Origin: Gluconobacter cerinus
Lineage (GTDB): Bacteria > Pseudomonadota > Alphaproteobacteria > Acetobacterales > Acetobacteraceae
Direction: 5' to 3'
DNA length: 64,000 nucleotides
NCBI RefSeq assembly: GCF_002723935.1
Contig: NZ_BEWM01000005.1
Location: forward strand, 186,001 to 250,000
The notes beneath the pieces are model-generated. The model worked only from the letters and a program-made list of their open reading frames with translations, ran no database searches and was not told the origin of the DNA. Below are positions 52,409 through 63,370 of the stretch, in pieces. Position numbers and translations under genes: made by a program. The number at the start of each line of letters is the position of its first letter. Position 1 is the first letter of the stretch.

Positions 52409-52881
52409 TAGCGGTATGTGACTTTCAGGATCTCGTAGCTGCGATCACCGCCGGGAGCGGGAACGGAGATGGTGTCGCCCACATCTTTGCCAATCAGTGC
52501 CTTCGCCAGAGGAGACGAGATTGAAATCAGGCCCTGCTTGATGTCGGCTTCATGAACGCCAACGATCTGATAGGCGTTTTCCTTGTCCGTCTCTTCGTCA
52601 ACGACTTCGATATGCGCGCCGAAACGTACTTTCGTGCCGGTTAGGGTCGAAGGATCAATAACTTCTGCCGAGGAAACAATGCTTTCCAGCTCAAGTACGC
52701 GACCTTCGATGAAAGACTGACGGTCTCGGGCGGCGTGATATTCGGCGTTTTCGGAAAGGTCGCCATGTTCGCGGGCTTCTGCGATGGCACGAATGACTGC
52801 AGGGCGGTCAACGCTCTTGAGGGTACGCAGTTCGTCTTCAAGACGCTGCAGTCCCTTTGCGGTCATGGGGATCTTCTGCAC
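52408..52881 (-). CDS. greA: Transcription elongation factor GreA
   Basis: The product has 157 residues from GTG 52881, chosen because GAGGA lies 9 bases upstream and the N-terminus MQKIPMTAKGLQRLEDEL then matches GreA. The coiled-coil tip shows the two acidic residues within GDLSENAEYHAARDRQSF. GreA rescues backtracked RNA polymerase. In many alphaproteobacteria it follows carB; here a DUF2975-XRE module separates the two. Confidence 0.96.
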   Translation of the reverse strand: MQKIPMTAKGLQRLEDELRTLKSVDRPAVIRAIAEAREHGDLSENAEYHAARDRQSFIEGRVLELESIVSSAEVIDPSTLTGTKVRFGAHIEVVDEETDKENAYQIVGVHEADIKQGLISISSPLAKALIGKDVGDTISVPAPGGDRSYEILKVTYR

Positions 52882-52973
52882 TCTGAAATCCTCGGAAAAG
52901 CGTGACTGAAATTGAATGAACAGCCTGACAACATAGGATTTTAGGGGGGTTTATGCAAGGTGGCGCGTTTTTG

Positions 52974-53037
52974 TTTATCGAAAAGCAATAAATTCTCTAG
53001 CGAAACGAAATGAAATATATTATTGAAAAACGATAAA
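52974..53037. promoter_or_regulatory. Two operator-like dyads before the DUF2975-XRE module
   Basis: The first dyad is TTTATCG-AAAAG-CAATAAA (52974-52992) and the second TTATTG-AAAAA-CGATAA (53020-53036), with centres 45 bp apart; both are followed by the same AATTC string. The shared form is TTATYG-AAAAR-CRATAA. They lie between greA and the module start, in AT-rich sequence, and look like binding sites of the XRE regulator encoded at 53605. Confidence 0.5.
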
Positions 53038-53059
53038 TTCATTGTCAGGATAGGTAGGA

Positions 53060-53605
53060 ATGATTGCAGGTACGCGTAAGGGCAGGACAGAGACAAAAAT
53101 CGAATATGCACTGACCCTGCTCAAGCTGTTCCGTCTTCTCCTGTGGCTTCCCATTGGCTTTTTCGGGCTGATTACGTTCGGTATCATTTTTATTGTAGTT
53201 TTTGACCATTTCCCTTTGGAAAACTCTCTTGGATACACGAAAGAAGATATATGCTGGAGTTTTATACTTATTGCCGAAGTGGTAATAGTATACTCCTGTT
53301 TGGAAGTAATATTCAGAATTTTGTCCGAAATTTTAGTGAGTTTGATGCAGGGAAAAATTTTTACAAAAGAGAATGTGAAAAGAGCATATAAAATTTTATT
53401 TCTCGGGTTTGTTTATGATTTTCTTATTCCTTTAACGAATTACATCCATGACGTTTGTAATTTGCCAGGGTTGAGCTTTGCGAATTGGTTTGGATACTTT
53501 TTTGAGTTCCTGTCAGACGTGCCTGAAGCGATCATCCTGTTTGCTGTCGTGTGGCTTTTTGATTTAGGAACCCAGCTTCAGTCCGAAATGGATGAGGTCA
53601 TTTAA
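53060..53605 (+). CDS. DUF2975 membrane protein
   Basis: The product has 181 residues and four membrane segments (about 24-48, 66-90, 112-130, 155-170). The family signatures are LVSLMQGKIFTKENVKRAYK in the loop and the C-terminal LFDLGTQLQSEMDEVI. DUF2975 proteins are nearly always paired with a small XRE regulator, as here (overlap TAATG at 53603-53607). The region is clearly richer in A and T than its neighbours, which suggests recent transfer. The function is not known; a signalling role for the membrane part has been supposed. Confidence 0.85.
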   Translation: MIAGTRKGRTETKIEYALTLLKLFRLLLWLPIGFFGLITFGIIFIVVFDHFPLENSLGYTKEDICWSFILIAEVVIVYSCLEVIFRILSEILVSLMQGKIFTKENVKRAYKILFLGFVYDFLIPLTNYIHDVCNLPGLSFANWFGYFFEFLSDVPEAIILFAVVWLFDLGTQLQSEMDEVI

Positions 53606-53811
53606 TGCCGGTTCAGGTCAGTCTGGATGCACTGCTGAAAGAGCGCGGGATGTCTCTTACGGAGCTGTCAGAGAAGGTTGGCCTGACTCTCGCCAATCTT
53701 TCAATTCTCAAGACTGGTAAGGCAAAGGCAATCCGGTTTTCCACGCTTGAGGCGCTCTGCCATGTGCTGGAGTGTCAGCCGGGAGATCTTTTGCGCTATT
53801 CCAGCGATTGA
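53605..53811 (+). CDS. XRE/Cro family small HTH regulator
   Basis: The product has 68 residues. The HTH is SLTELSEKVGLTLANLSILK, with a preceding LLKERGM helix and the C-terminal LEALCHVLECQPGDLLRYSS that is typical of the YozG-like HTH group paired with DUF2975. It starts on the last base of the membrane protein gene and is followed by a bidirectional terminator. It probably represses its own operon through the dyads at 52974-53037. Confidence 0.9.
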   Translation: MPVQVSLDALLKERGMSLTELSEKVGLTLANLSILKTGKAKAIRFSTLEALCHVLECQPGDLLRYSSD

Positions 53812-53816
53812 ATACA

Positions 53817-53851
53817 AAAAAGGCCCGCCAGAGCAATCTGGCGGGCCTTTC
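53817..53851. terminator. Bidirectional terminator between the XRE gene and carB
   Basis: AAAGGCCCGCCAGA (53818-53831 approx.) pairs perfectly with TCTGGCGGGCCTTT (to about 53850) around GCAA, with A and T runs outside. It serves both the XRE gene and the converging carB. Confidence 0.92.
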
Positions 53852-53863
53852 TGCTGGTAGGGC

Positions 53864-57118
<3,255 letters not shown>

Positions 57119-57121
57119 GGC

Positions 57122-58483
57122 TCAGGCTCCTGCTTTAGCGCGACGGTCCATGACCGCGACGAAACGCTCGAAAAGATAGAAACTGTCAGACGGGCCAGGG
57201 CTGGCCTCGGGATGGTACTGGACGGAGAAGGCGTCCTTCGTGGTGGAGGCGATGCCTTCGTTGGAGCCGTCAAACAGGCTCACATGCGTTACCTTCACAT
57301 CAGCGGGCAGCGACTTCTCATCCACGGCGAAGCCATGGTTCTGGCTGGTGATTTCCACGCGGCCGCTCTCAATGTCCTTGACCGGCTGGTTGGCACCGCG
57401 ATGGCCGCGATCCAGCTTGTAGGTCGTTCCGCCGAGGGCCTGTGCGAGAAGCTGGTGCCCAAGGCAGATGCCGAAAACAGGCACGTTGGCGTCCAGAACG
57501 CTCTTGATGGCTGGTACGGCATACGTGCCAGTAGCTGCCGGGTCGCCCGGGCCATTGGAGAGGAACACGCCTTCGGGCTTCAGTTCCAAGATTTCCTCGG
57601 CCGTTGCCGTCGCCGGCAGAACCGTGACGTCACAACCAGCGGTCACGAGGCAGCGCAGGATGTTGTCCTTGGCGCCATAATCCATGGCGACCACGCGGCG
57701 GCGGTTCTCGGTACGGGCCGGGCGGGTGCTTTCCCACACGCCATCGGTCCAGACGCGCTTTGGCTGCGTGACCTCTTTGGCGAGATCCATGCCTTCAAGG
57801 CCGGGCCACTGGCGGGCGCGGTTCAGCAGGCTGTCCGTGTCGATCCGACCATTCGCCGGGAAGGCAAGGATGGCGGTCTGTGGGCCATTGTCGCGCAGGG
57901 AACGGGTAACTGCACGGGTGTCGACGCCACTTATGCCAGCGCGGCCGTGTTGCTTCAGCCATCCGTCGAGGGATTCTGTGGAGCGCCAGCTTGCCGGAGC
58001 GGTGATGTCTTCCTTCACGACGGCGCCAAGAGCAGCCATTTTTGGCGCTTCATTGTCGTCCGTGTTCGTGCCGACGTTGCCGATATGCGGGAAGGTGAAG
58101 GTGACGATCTGCCCAGCGAAAGACGGGTCTGTCAGGGTTTCCTGATAGCCGGTCATACCGGTGGAGAAGCAGAGTTCACCGACGGCGCCATCGGTGTGGG
58201 CACCGAAGCCTCGGCCCCACAGGACCGTGCCATCTGCAAGGACAAGGGCGGCATTGGCGCCGGCAGGGCAGGGATTGGACACGTCCGTCTCTCTTTCTTG
58301 CGGGGTTTCAGCGGAAGTTAGGTCCTGGAGTTCGATTCCGGGAACGCGCAGCAGTGCGGGCCAGTGCTTGGTCGGCACGGTTCGCGACTGACGCCACTTT
58401 CGTACGGCTTCAAGGCCGACACCAGCCAGCGCGGCGATTTCTTCCGCGCCACCAGCTTTTTCAATGATTCTGTCGATGTCCAT
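57122..58483 (-). CDS. carA: Carbamoyl-phosphate synthase small subunit with an N-terminal HTH domain
   Basis: The product has 453 residues, about 65-75 more than the usual CarA. The additional N-terminus (1-56) is a helix-turn-helix-like domain, MDIDRIIEKAGGAEEIAALA then GVGLEAVRKWRQSRTVPTKH, resembling YdaS/Cro-type HTH; NCBI models that I recall under the name carph-isopro describe such a domain in alphaproteobacterial CarA. A linker (57-77) leads to normal CarA with the amidotransferase Cys340 in FGICLGHQLLAQA and His424/Glu426 in VQYHPEAS. ATG 58483 has AGGA about 9 bases upstream. An internal GTG near the linker could yield the shorter form. Two palindromes lie upstream. Confidence 0.9.
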   Translation of the reverse strand: MDIDRIIEKAGGAEEIAALAGVGLEAVRKWRQSRTVPTKHWPALLRVPGIELQDLTSAETPQERETDVSNPCPAGANAALVLADGTVLWGRGFGAHTDGAVGELCFSTGMTGYQETLTDPSFAGQIVTFTFPHIGNVGTNTDDNEAPKMAALGAVVKEDITAPASWRSTESLDGWLKQHGRAGISGVDTRAVTRSLRDNGPQTAILAFPANGRIDTDSLLNRARQWPGLEGMDLAKEVTQPKRVWTDGVWESTRPARTENRRRVVAMDYGAKDNILRCLVTAGCDVTVLPATATAEEILELKPEGVFLSNGPGDPAATGTYAVPAIKSVLDANVPVFGICLGHQLLAQALGGTTYKLDRGHRGANQPVKDIESGRVEITSQNHGFAVDEKSLPADVKVTHVSLFDGSNEGIASTTKDAFSVQYHPEASPGPSDSFYLFERFVAVMDRRAKAGA

Positions 58484-58543
58484 GGTCGCCCGTTCCTGGC
58501 TCCGCGTTCATTTTCCCGTCTGATAGGCGATCGAACCGGAAAT

Positions 58544-58602
58544 GGGAAGTTTTTTCCCAATGAGTTTTTGTGTCTGTGGAATGGCATGGGAAAAAACTTC
58601 CC
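58544..58602. promoter_or_regulatory. Twin GGGAA-N5-TTCCC palindromes upstream of carA
   Basis: GGGAAGTTTTTTCCC (58544-58558) and GGGAAAAAACTTCCC (58588-58602) are exact reverse complements of each other, and each one is itself a palindrome GGGAA-N5-TTCCC. Their centres are 44 bp apart. They lie in the 242-bp gap between the divergent carA and yqeY. They may be two operator copies for a dimeric regulator or, in RNA, the arms of a 16-bp stem. Confidence 0.55.
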
Positions 58603-58725
58603 TGCACCTTGTGACGATGCTGGAAAGAGCTGTGCTTTCCATTGTTGGGGGGAGGCTTTTATGCGATTTTGCCGCCATTGACTGAACAGGGGCTTTTCAG
58701 GCCCCGCGCAAACAGGAGAAGACGC

Positions 58726-59181
58726 ATGTCGCTTCGCACGCAGATCATGGATGACCTCAAAACAGCAATGAAGGCTGGTCAGTCTGAGAAGGTGGCGCAG
58801 ATCCGTGGCATCACGGCGAAGCTGAAGGATCTTGAAGTTGCTGCTCGCGCCAAGACCGGGGAAGTGACGGAAGCAGAGATTATTTCCGCTCTGCGCTCCA
58901 TGATCAAGTCCCGTACTGAATCCGCAACGATGTATCGTGAGGGTGGCCGTCCGGAACTGGCGGAAAAGGAAGAAGGTGAGATCGCAACGATCAAGGCCTA
59001 CCTGCCGCCAGAACTCGATGAGGCAACTCTGAAGTCTGCCATTGATGAAGCCGCCACTGCTGTAGGTGCGGAAAGCATGAAAGACATGGGCAAGGTGATG
59101 GCAGCGCTGAAAGAGCGTTTTGGTGCCGATCTGGACCCGGCCAAGGCCAGTGCACTTGTGAAGGCACGTCTGTCTGCCTGA
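58726..59181 (+). CDS. GatB/YqeY family protein
   Basis: The product has 151 residues from ATG 58726 (AGGAG upstream); the frame is open upstream without a start signal. MSLRTQIMDDLKTAMKAGQS and EGEIATIKAYLPPELDEATL are typical of YqeY. The domain is shared with the C-terminal tRNA-binding part of GatB, but the function of stand-alone YqeY is unknown. The divergent carA-yqeY pair is common in alphaproteobacteria, where dnaG and rpoD often follow; here they do not. A terminator follows. Confidence 0.92.
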   Translation: MSLRTQIMDDLKTAMKAGQSEKVAQIRGITAKLKDLEVAARAKTGEVTEAEIISALRSMIKSRTESATMYREGGRPELAEKEEGEIATIKAYLPPELDEATLKSAIDEAATAVGAESMKDMGKVMAALKERFGADLDPAKASALVKARLSA

Positions 59182-59208
59182 AGCGGGCTAGGCATCGTCG
59201 CTTGAAGA

Positions 59209-59236
59209 GGGCCGTCCCTTGAGGGCGGCCTTTTTT
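59209..59236 (+). terminator. Terminator after yqeY
   Basis: GGCCG and CCC (59210-59218, one bulged T) pair with GGGCGGCC (59223-59230) around TTGA and run into six T. A second small hairpin GGGGT/ACCCC lies at 59242-59256. Confidence 0.85.
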
Positions 59237-59330
59237 ATGTTGGGGTCATGAACCCCTGAAAGCCGGCAATGTTTGACTTAGGTTATCCGAGGTCCCCAAT
59301 CTGGCCTTTGCTTACGGAAATGAGGGCTTC

Positions 59331-60287
59331 ATGTCTGCTGGTGGTTCAACAAAAGTCGTTTTCATCGCGCTGGGTGTCAATTTCGGCATTGCCTGCGTGA
59401 AAGGCATGGCTGCCCTTCTAACCGGCTCTGCTGCGATGTTGGCTGAGACGGTTCATTCCTTTGTGGACTGCGGAAACCAGATCCTGTTGTTGGTGGGCAT
59501 GAAGCGGTCCGTGGCTCCGGCAACGAAGGAGCATCCGCTGGGCTACCATCGCGAGCTGTATTTCTGGACGATGGTTGTGGCTGGCGCGCTGTTTGTGGGT
59601 GGCGGCGTCGCGTCTCTTTATGAAGGTTGGGAGAAGGTCATGCATCCGGCGGAAATGCAGCCGGTGAATCTCCTGGGTCATGTCTTTCCGGGATGGTGGA
59701 TGAACGTGGCCATTCTCGCGATTTCCGGCAGCATGGAAGGGTATGGGTTCGTTGCTGCGGTGAAATCCCTGCCACGTAGTGAGGGGGTTTCATTGTGGAG
59801 AATGATTCGCCGGAGTGCCGATCCTGGCCTGTTTGTCGTGCTGTTTGAGGATGGGGCCGCTCTGGTCAGTCTGGTGATTGCGCTGGTGTTCACCGTGCTT
59901 TCCGTTGTGACGGGTCTGCACGTTCTGGATGGAATTGCATCTCTGCTGATTGGTGTCGTGCTGGTTGTGGTGGCAGCATTGCTGACCAACGAGACGCGCT
60001 CTCTTCTTGTGGGTGAGAGCAATCCGGAAATTGATGCCTTTGTGCGCGCTGAAGCGCGGAAATTGCCCGGTGTTGTCGGGATCAATGAGGTTGTGACGGA
60101 GACCCGAGGCCCCGAGAGCATTATCGTTCTGCTATCTCTGGACTGGGATGATGCGATCTCAGCCGGAGACGTGGAGCGGGGAGTTTCGATGCTGGAAAAA
60201 ATAACCCGCACGCGATACCCCGCTGTATTGCGGATGTATGTTGAGGCGCAGGACAAGAGGGACGGGATTCCAGCCCCTCTGACCTGA
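59331..60287 (+). CDS. Cation diffusion facilitator family transporter
   Basis: The product has 318 residues with about six membrane segments. SAAMLAETVHSFVDCGNQIL contains the TM2 metal-site His and Asp, and VVLFEDGAALVSLVIAL the second site. HPLGYHRELYFW is close to the ZnT9 (SLC30A9)-like subgroup. The C-terminal domain begins near LLVGESNPEIDAFVRAEARK. It probably exports Zn or another divalent metal. The ATG is preceded by GAGGG. No regulator is adjacent. Confidence 0.85.
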   Translation: MSAGGSTKVVFIALGVNFGIACVKGMAALLTGSAAMLAETVHSFVDCGNQILLLVGMKRSVAPATKEHPLGYHRELYFWTMVVAGALFVGGGVASLYEGWEKVMHPAEMQPVNLLGHVFPGWWMNVAILAISGSMEGYGFVAAVKSLPRSEGVSLWRMIRRSADPGLFVVLFEDGAALVSLVIALVFTVLSVVTGLHVLDGIASLLIGVVLVVVAALLTNETRSLLVGESNPEIDAFVRAEARKLPGVVGINEVVTETRGPESIIVLLSLDWDDAISAGDVERGVSMLEKITRTRYPAVLRMYVEAQDKRDGIPAPLT

Positions 60288-60296
60288 TGGCGAATA

Positions 60297-61187
60297 CTAC
60301 TTCGCCGCTAGGAACGGCTCGACGGCTTTAAGAAAAGCCTCGGGTCGCTCAATGCTGGGGGCATGCCCTGATTGTGGAATGACCGTCAGATGTGCTCCGG
60401 GAATTTTTGCAGCAAAATCGTGGCCGTCGGCCAGTGGAATGACCTGGTCATTCTGTCCCCAGATCACGAGCGTGGGAACATGAATGGCCTTCATGCTGTC
60501 ATCGAGAAAGGTGTCCGGCGCATTGGCGTTTCTGGCGAAGCTCTCCTGCGTGTATTGCGCACCTTCGGCCAGTCGGGTTCGAAATGTTGCCTGGACCAGT
60601 TCATCTGTAATGAGGGCTTTGTTGTAAAACAGCCATCTTAGCCCCGTGCGAATGCCAGAAAATGAGACCGGCCCGAACAGGGGAAGACCATGTTCGACGA
60701 GGGACTTGTGGCCAGCGGCATCGCTCAGGATGAGGCGCACGGGCATGGCCATGGAGGAATTCTGTGCCGCCTCGATTGTGTAAAGTCCCGCAATCCAGCC
60801 GCCGAGGGATTCTCCGGTAAGCATGAAATGCGTGATGTGGCGTGCTTTCAGGAAGCCATCCAGCATGTCCACCCATGTCTGAATTCCGTAGGCGATCAGC
60901 GGCTTTTCCGAAGCACCAAAGCCGAGCTGATCCATGGCGATGACATGATAATGCCGGGACAGTTCAGGGATAACTTTGCCCCAGTCCATTGTGGCGCTGC
61001 TTCCGAGGCCATGGACCAGCACAAGGTCCGGACCCGTACCAGCTTCCAGGAAACGGATCTGCTGACCATAAACGGAGACACTTTGCAGGGGCGGGAGAAT
61101 TTGCGCCTCGCCGTGGCTGGGGATGCATGCTGCGCCGAGCGTGGATGCGAGCACGGCGGTTCGAAGTGTTTTGGACAGTCGTCTCAT
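60297..61187 (-). CDS. Secreted alpha/beta hydrolase
   Basis: The product has 296 residues with an N-terminal signal peptide (about 1-28). The catalytic triad is Ser127 in LTGESLGGW, Asp247 in WGQNDQVI and His275 in QSGHAPSIERP. The oxyanion HG dipeptide is at 59-60 (LVHGLGSS). It should be a periplasmic or secreted esterase/lipase-like hydrolase; the substrate is unknown. It lies 50 bp after the following minus-strand gene and may be co-transcribed with it. Confidence 0.85.
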   Translation of the reverse strand: MRRLSKTLRTAVLASTLGAACIPSHGEAQILPPLQSVSVYGQQIRFLEAGTGPDLVLVHGLGSSATMDWGKVIPELSRHYHVIAMDQLGFGASEKPLIAYGIQTWVDMLDGFLKARHITHFMLTGESLGGWIAGLYTIEAAQNSSMAMPVRLILSDAAGHKSLVEHGLPLFGPVSFSGIRTGLRWLFYNKALITDELVQATFRTRLAEGAQYTQESFARNANAPDTFLDDSMKAIHVPTLVIWGQNDQVIPLADGHDFAAKIPGAHLTVIPQSGHAPSIERPEAFLKAVEPFLAAK

Positions 61188-61237
61188 GGCGGCCGAGCCT
61201 TTATGGTCAGATGATATGTTTCTAATTCGGAATAGTA

Positions 61238-62266
61238 TTATCGATCTGGCTCGGCTGTTTTCAACATATCATTCCCGGAATGAACGGGATCTTTCGGGGC
61301 GATGCCCTGATCATGAGCAGTTGCCTGATACTTCCGGATATGGAGGGGCGTCCACGGCAGCGGAGGTTCTTTGGTGAGAGAAGGGTCTGACGCGGGAGAG
61401 AGCCAGATGGCCGCACGAGGTGTGTCCAGCAGGATATGGAAATGGTTCAGAGCATCAGTGCCTAACTCGTCATAGGCAATGGTGGAAGCGATGACGATCT
61501 TCGGGTGGGGCAGCAGAAACGGACCGATTTTCAGTGTGTCGAACGTATGAAGATAGCCACCAACTGTATTGCTGGCATTGATGCGGACGGGATCATCTGT
61601 GTTTGGCTCAGGCGCAATGCCTATTGCTCTGGCTGTATCTTGCTGGATCAGGGTTCGGTTGGAGCTTAGGTTGATTTTCATCCGAACTGGATGGCCGTTG
61701 AGTTCAACAAGAACCGTGTTCGAGAGTGGATAACCGTCTTGATAGAGGTGCAGTTTGGTTGTCGGCGCGGGGAGCAAATCTCCGATCGATGGACATTTCT
61801 CATCGTCGTATCGAAAGAACGTGACGTTGCGAGAAGATCGGTTAATCAGGGTGGAAATATGGGAGAGAAAGTGCTCTCCCAGTTCGACCTGGAGTGGTGG
61901 AATAATAGTGTTGGGCACTGAATAATCCACCACATAAGCAGTATAATTTTTGAGTATGAGTGCACCAATATTTACGGTTGAGAGCGTTTTCACGAATACT
62001 GTCGCTTCGCCTGTCTCTGATCCGGCATCTTCAGGAGCTGAGCCCGAAAACGTGACAGTGTGATTGGCAAAAACAAAAGTATCGCTTGCCTGTGGGGCAA
62101 GGAAAAAGCGGGCAGGTAATCCGTCTATACTGCCCAGCATGGAGGGTGGCGCATTATAGTGCTCCAGTGGAACGGAGACCGCTCCATGAAGGCAATTCTG
62201 CCAGGGTGCAGCTTGAGCATGCCCGCAGAATTGAAAGACGATCAGGAGAAGGGCTGTCTTACGCAT
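61238..62266 (-). CDS. Secreted protein with two degenerate retropepsin-like halves
   Basis: The product has 342 residues with a signal peptide (MRKTALLLIVFQFCGHAQA). I recognise no exact family. Two stretches resemble the core of retropepsin-like aspartyl proteases (vDTGAs): SIDGLPARFFLAPQASDTFV in the first half and LNGHPVRMKINLSSNRTLIQ followed by ARAIGI in the second. In both the catalytic Asp is absent (Ala and Asn instead), so proteolysis is not expected. It may be a binding protein derived from such a fold. The tail (about 300-342) is polar. It lies between an alcohol dehydrogenase and the hydrolase gene. Confidence 0.6.
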   Translation of the reverse strand: MRKTALLLIVFQFCGHAQAAPWQNCLHGAVSVPLEHYNAPPSMLGSIDGLPARFFLAPQASDTFVFANHTVTFSGSAPEDAGSETGEATVFVKTLSTVNIGALILKNYTAYVVDYSVPNTIIPPLQVELGEHFLSHISTLINRSSRNVTFFRYDDEKCPSIGDLLPAPTTKLHLYQDGYPLSNTVLVELNGHPVRMKINLSSNRTLIQQDTARAIGIAPEPNTDDPVRINASNTVGGYLHTFDTLKIGPFLLPHPKIVIASTIAYDELGTDALNHFHILLDTPRAAIWLSPASDPSLTKEPPLPWTPLHIRKYQATAHDQGIAPKDPVHSGNDMLKTAEPDR

Positions 62267-62352
62267 GAAGTGCCTGTCGCCTTATTGTGACACAGTATGT
62301 CTTTCTTAAGCGATGGGGTTGTTAAGAGCGAGGGTAGAGCAATCATGTCCGC

Positions 62353-63336
62353 TTATGGAATGAGAACAGCGGCTCCCTCAAAACGACCGTGGCGCAGGTC
62401 ATCCAGAGCCTGATTGGCCTCTTTGAGGGCATAAGGCGTATTCGTGACTTTGATGCCCATCTCAGGAGCCAGCTTTAGAAAATCCAACCCGTCCTGCCGG
62501 GTTAGATTGGCAACGGAGACGATTTCACGTTCTTCCCAAAGCGTATCATAGGAAAAAGACGGGATCGGGCTCATATGGATGCCGCCACACACGACCTTTC
62601 CACCCTTGCGGACGGCTTTCAGTCCGGCCGGAACCAGAGCGCCGACAGGCGCAAACAGGATTACGGCATCAAGCGGTTCGGGGGGAAGTTCGTCTGAGCC
62701 GCCTACCCAAACGGCGCCAAGGGAGCGGGCAAATGCCTGCTTCTCTGTGTCTCCGGGGGATGTGAAGGCATAAACCTCGCGTCCTTGCCAGCGGAGTACC
62801 TGAATGATGATATGAGCGGCGGCTCCGAAGCCATACAGGCCGATCTTTTTGCCGTCTCCAGCTTTGCTGAGACAGCGCCAGCCGATCAGGCCAGCGCAGA
62901 GCAGGGGAGCAAGATCCTTGTCTTCCCCTTTGTCACCCATGGGAAAGGCATATCGCGCATCAGCAACCGTCATGGTGGCGTAGCCACCATGACGGTTGAA
63001 GCCTGTGAACAGGGGGTGATCGCAGAGATTTTCCATCCCGTGCGTGCAGTAATAGCAATGCCCACAGGTATGGCCGAGCCAAGGAATGCCGACCCGTTCC
63101 CCGACGCTCAGGCTTTTAACGTTGCTCCCGAGCTTGTCGATCCGGCCAACAATTTCATGTCCGGGAATGATGGGAAGAGTGGGGTTGGCGAGTTCGCCGT
63201 CCACGACATGCAGATCTGTGCGGCAGACGCCGCAGGCCCCGATGCGGATGCGGATTTCGTCCGGTCCGGGTTCGGGGTCTGGCAGCTCCACCCATTCCAG
63301 AGGCTGGTGGTGTTGGCGGAGCTGCATGGCAAACAT
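62353..63336 (-). CDS. Zinc-dependent alcohol dehydrogenase family protein
   Basis: The product has 327 residues, MDR superfamily. Catalytic zinc ligands are Cys38, His60 and Glu61 (GACGVCRTDLH, IIPGHEIVG) and the structural zinc cysteines are Cys91, Cys94, Cys97 and Cys105 in HTCGHCYYCTHGMENLCD. The NAD(P)-binding loop is IGLYGFGAAAH, which is one glycine off the usual GXGXXG. GIPWLGHTCG is typical of the zinc-binding group annotated as adh_fam_2. Substrate not known; a role in alcohol or aldehyde metabolism is likely. 34 bp after the next dehydrogenase, so probably in one operon. Confidence 0.88.
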   Translation of the reverse strand: MFAMQLRQHHQPLEWVELPDPEPGPDEIRIRIGACGVCRTDLHVVDGELANPTLPIIPGHEIVGRIDKLGSNVKSLSVGERVGIPWLGHTCGHCYYCTHGMENLCDHPLFTGFNRHGGYATMTVADARYAFPMGDKGEDKDLAPLLCAGLIGWRCLSKAGDGKKIGLYGFGAAAHIIIQVLRWQGREVYAFTSPGDTEKQAFARSLGAVWVGGSDELPPEPLDAVILFAPVGALVPAGLKAVRKGGKVVCGGIHMSPIPSFSYDTLWEEREIVSVANLTRQDGLDFLKLAPEMGIKVTNTPYALKEANQALDDLRHGRFEGAAVLIP

Positions 63337-63370
63337 GGCGTGTGCTTTCTAAAGTCTCAGGTGTCCTGTC

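Noticed and set aside
59273-59302. TTGACT before the cation efflux gene as a promoter
   Set aside because: The bases at the -10 position (CCAATC/CAATCT) match too poorly.
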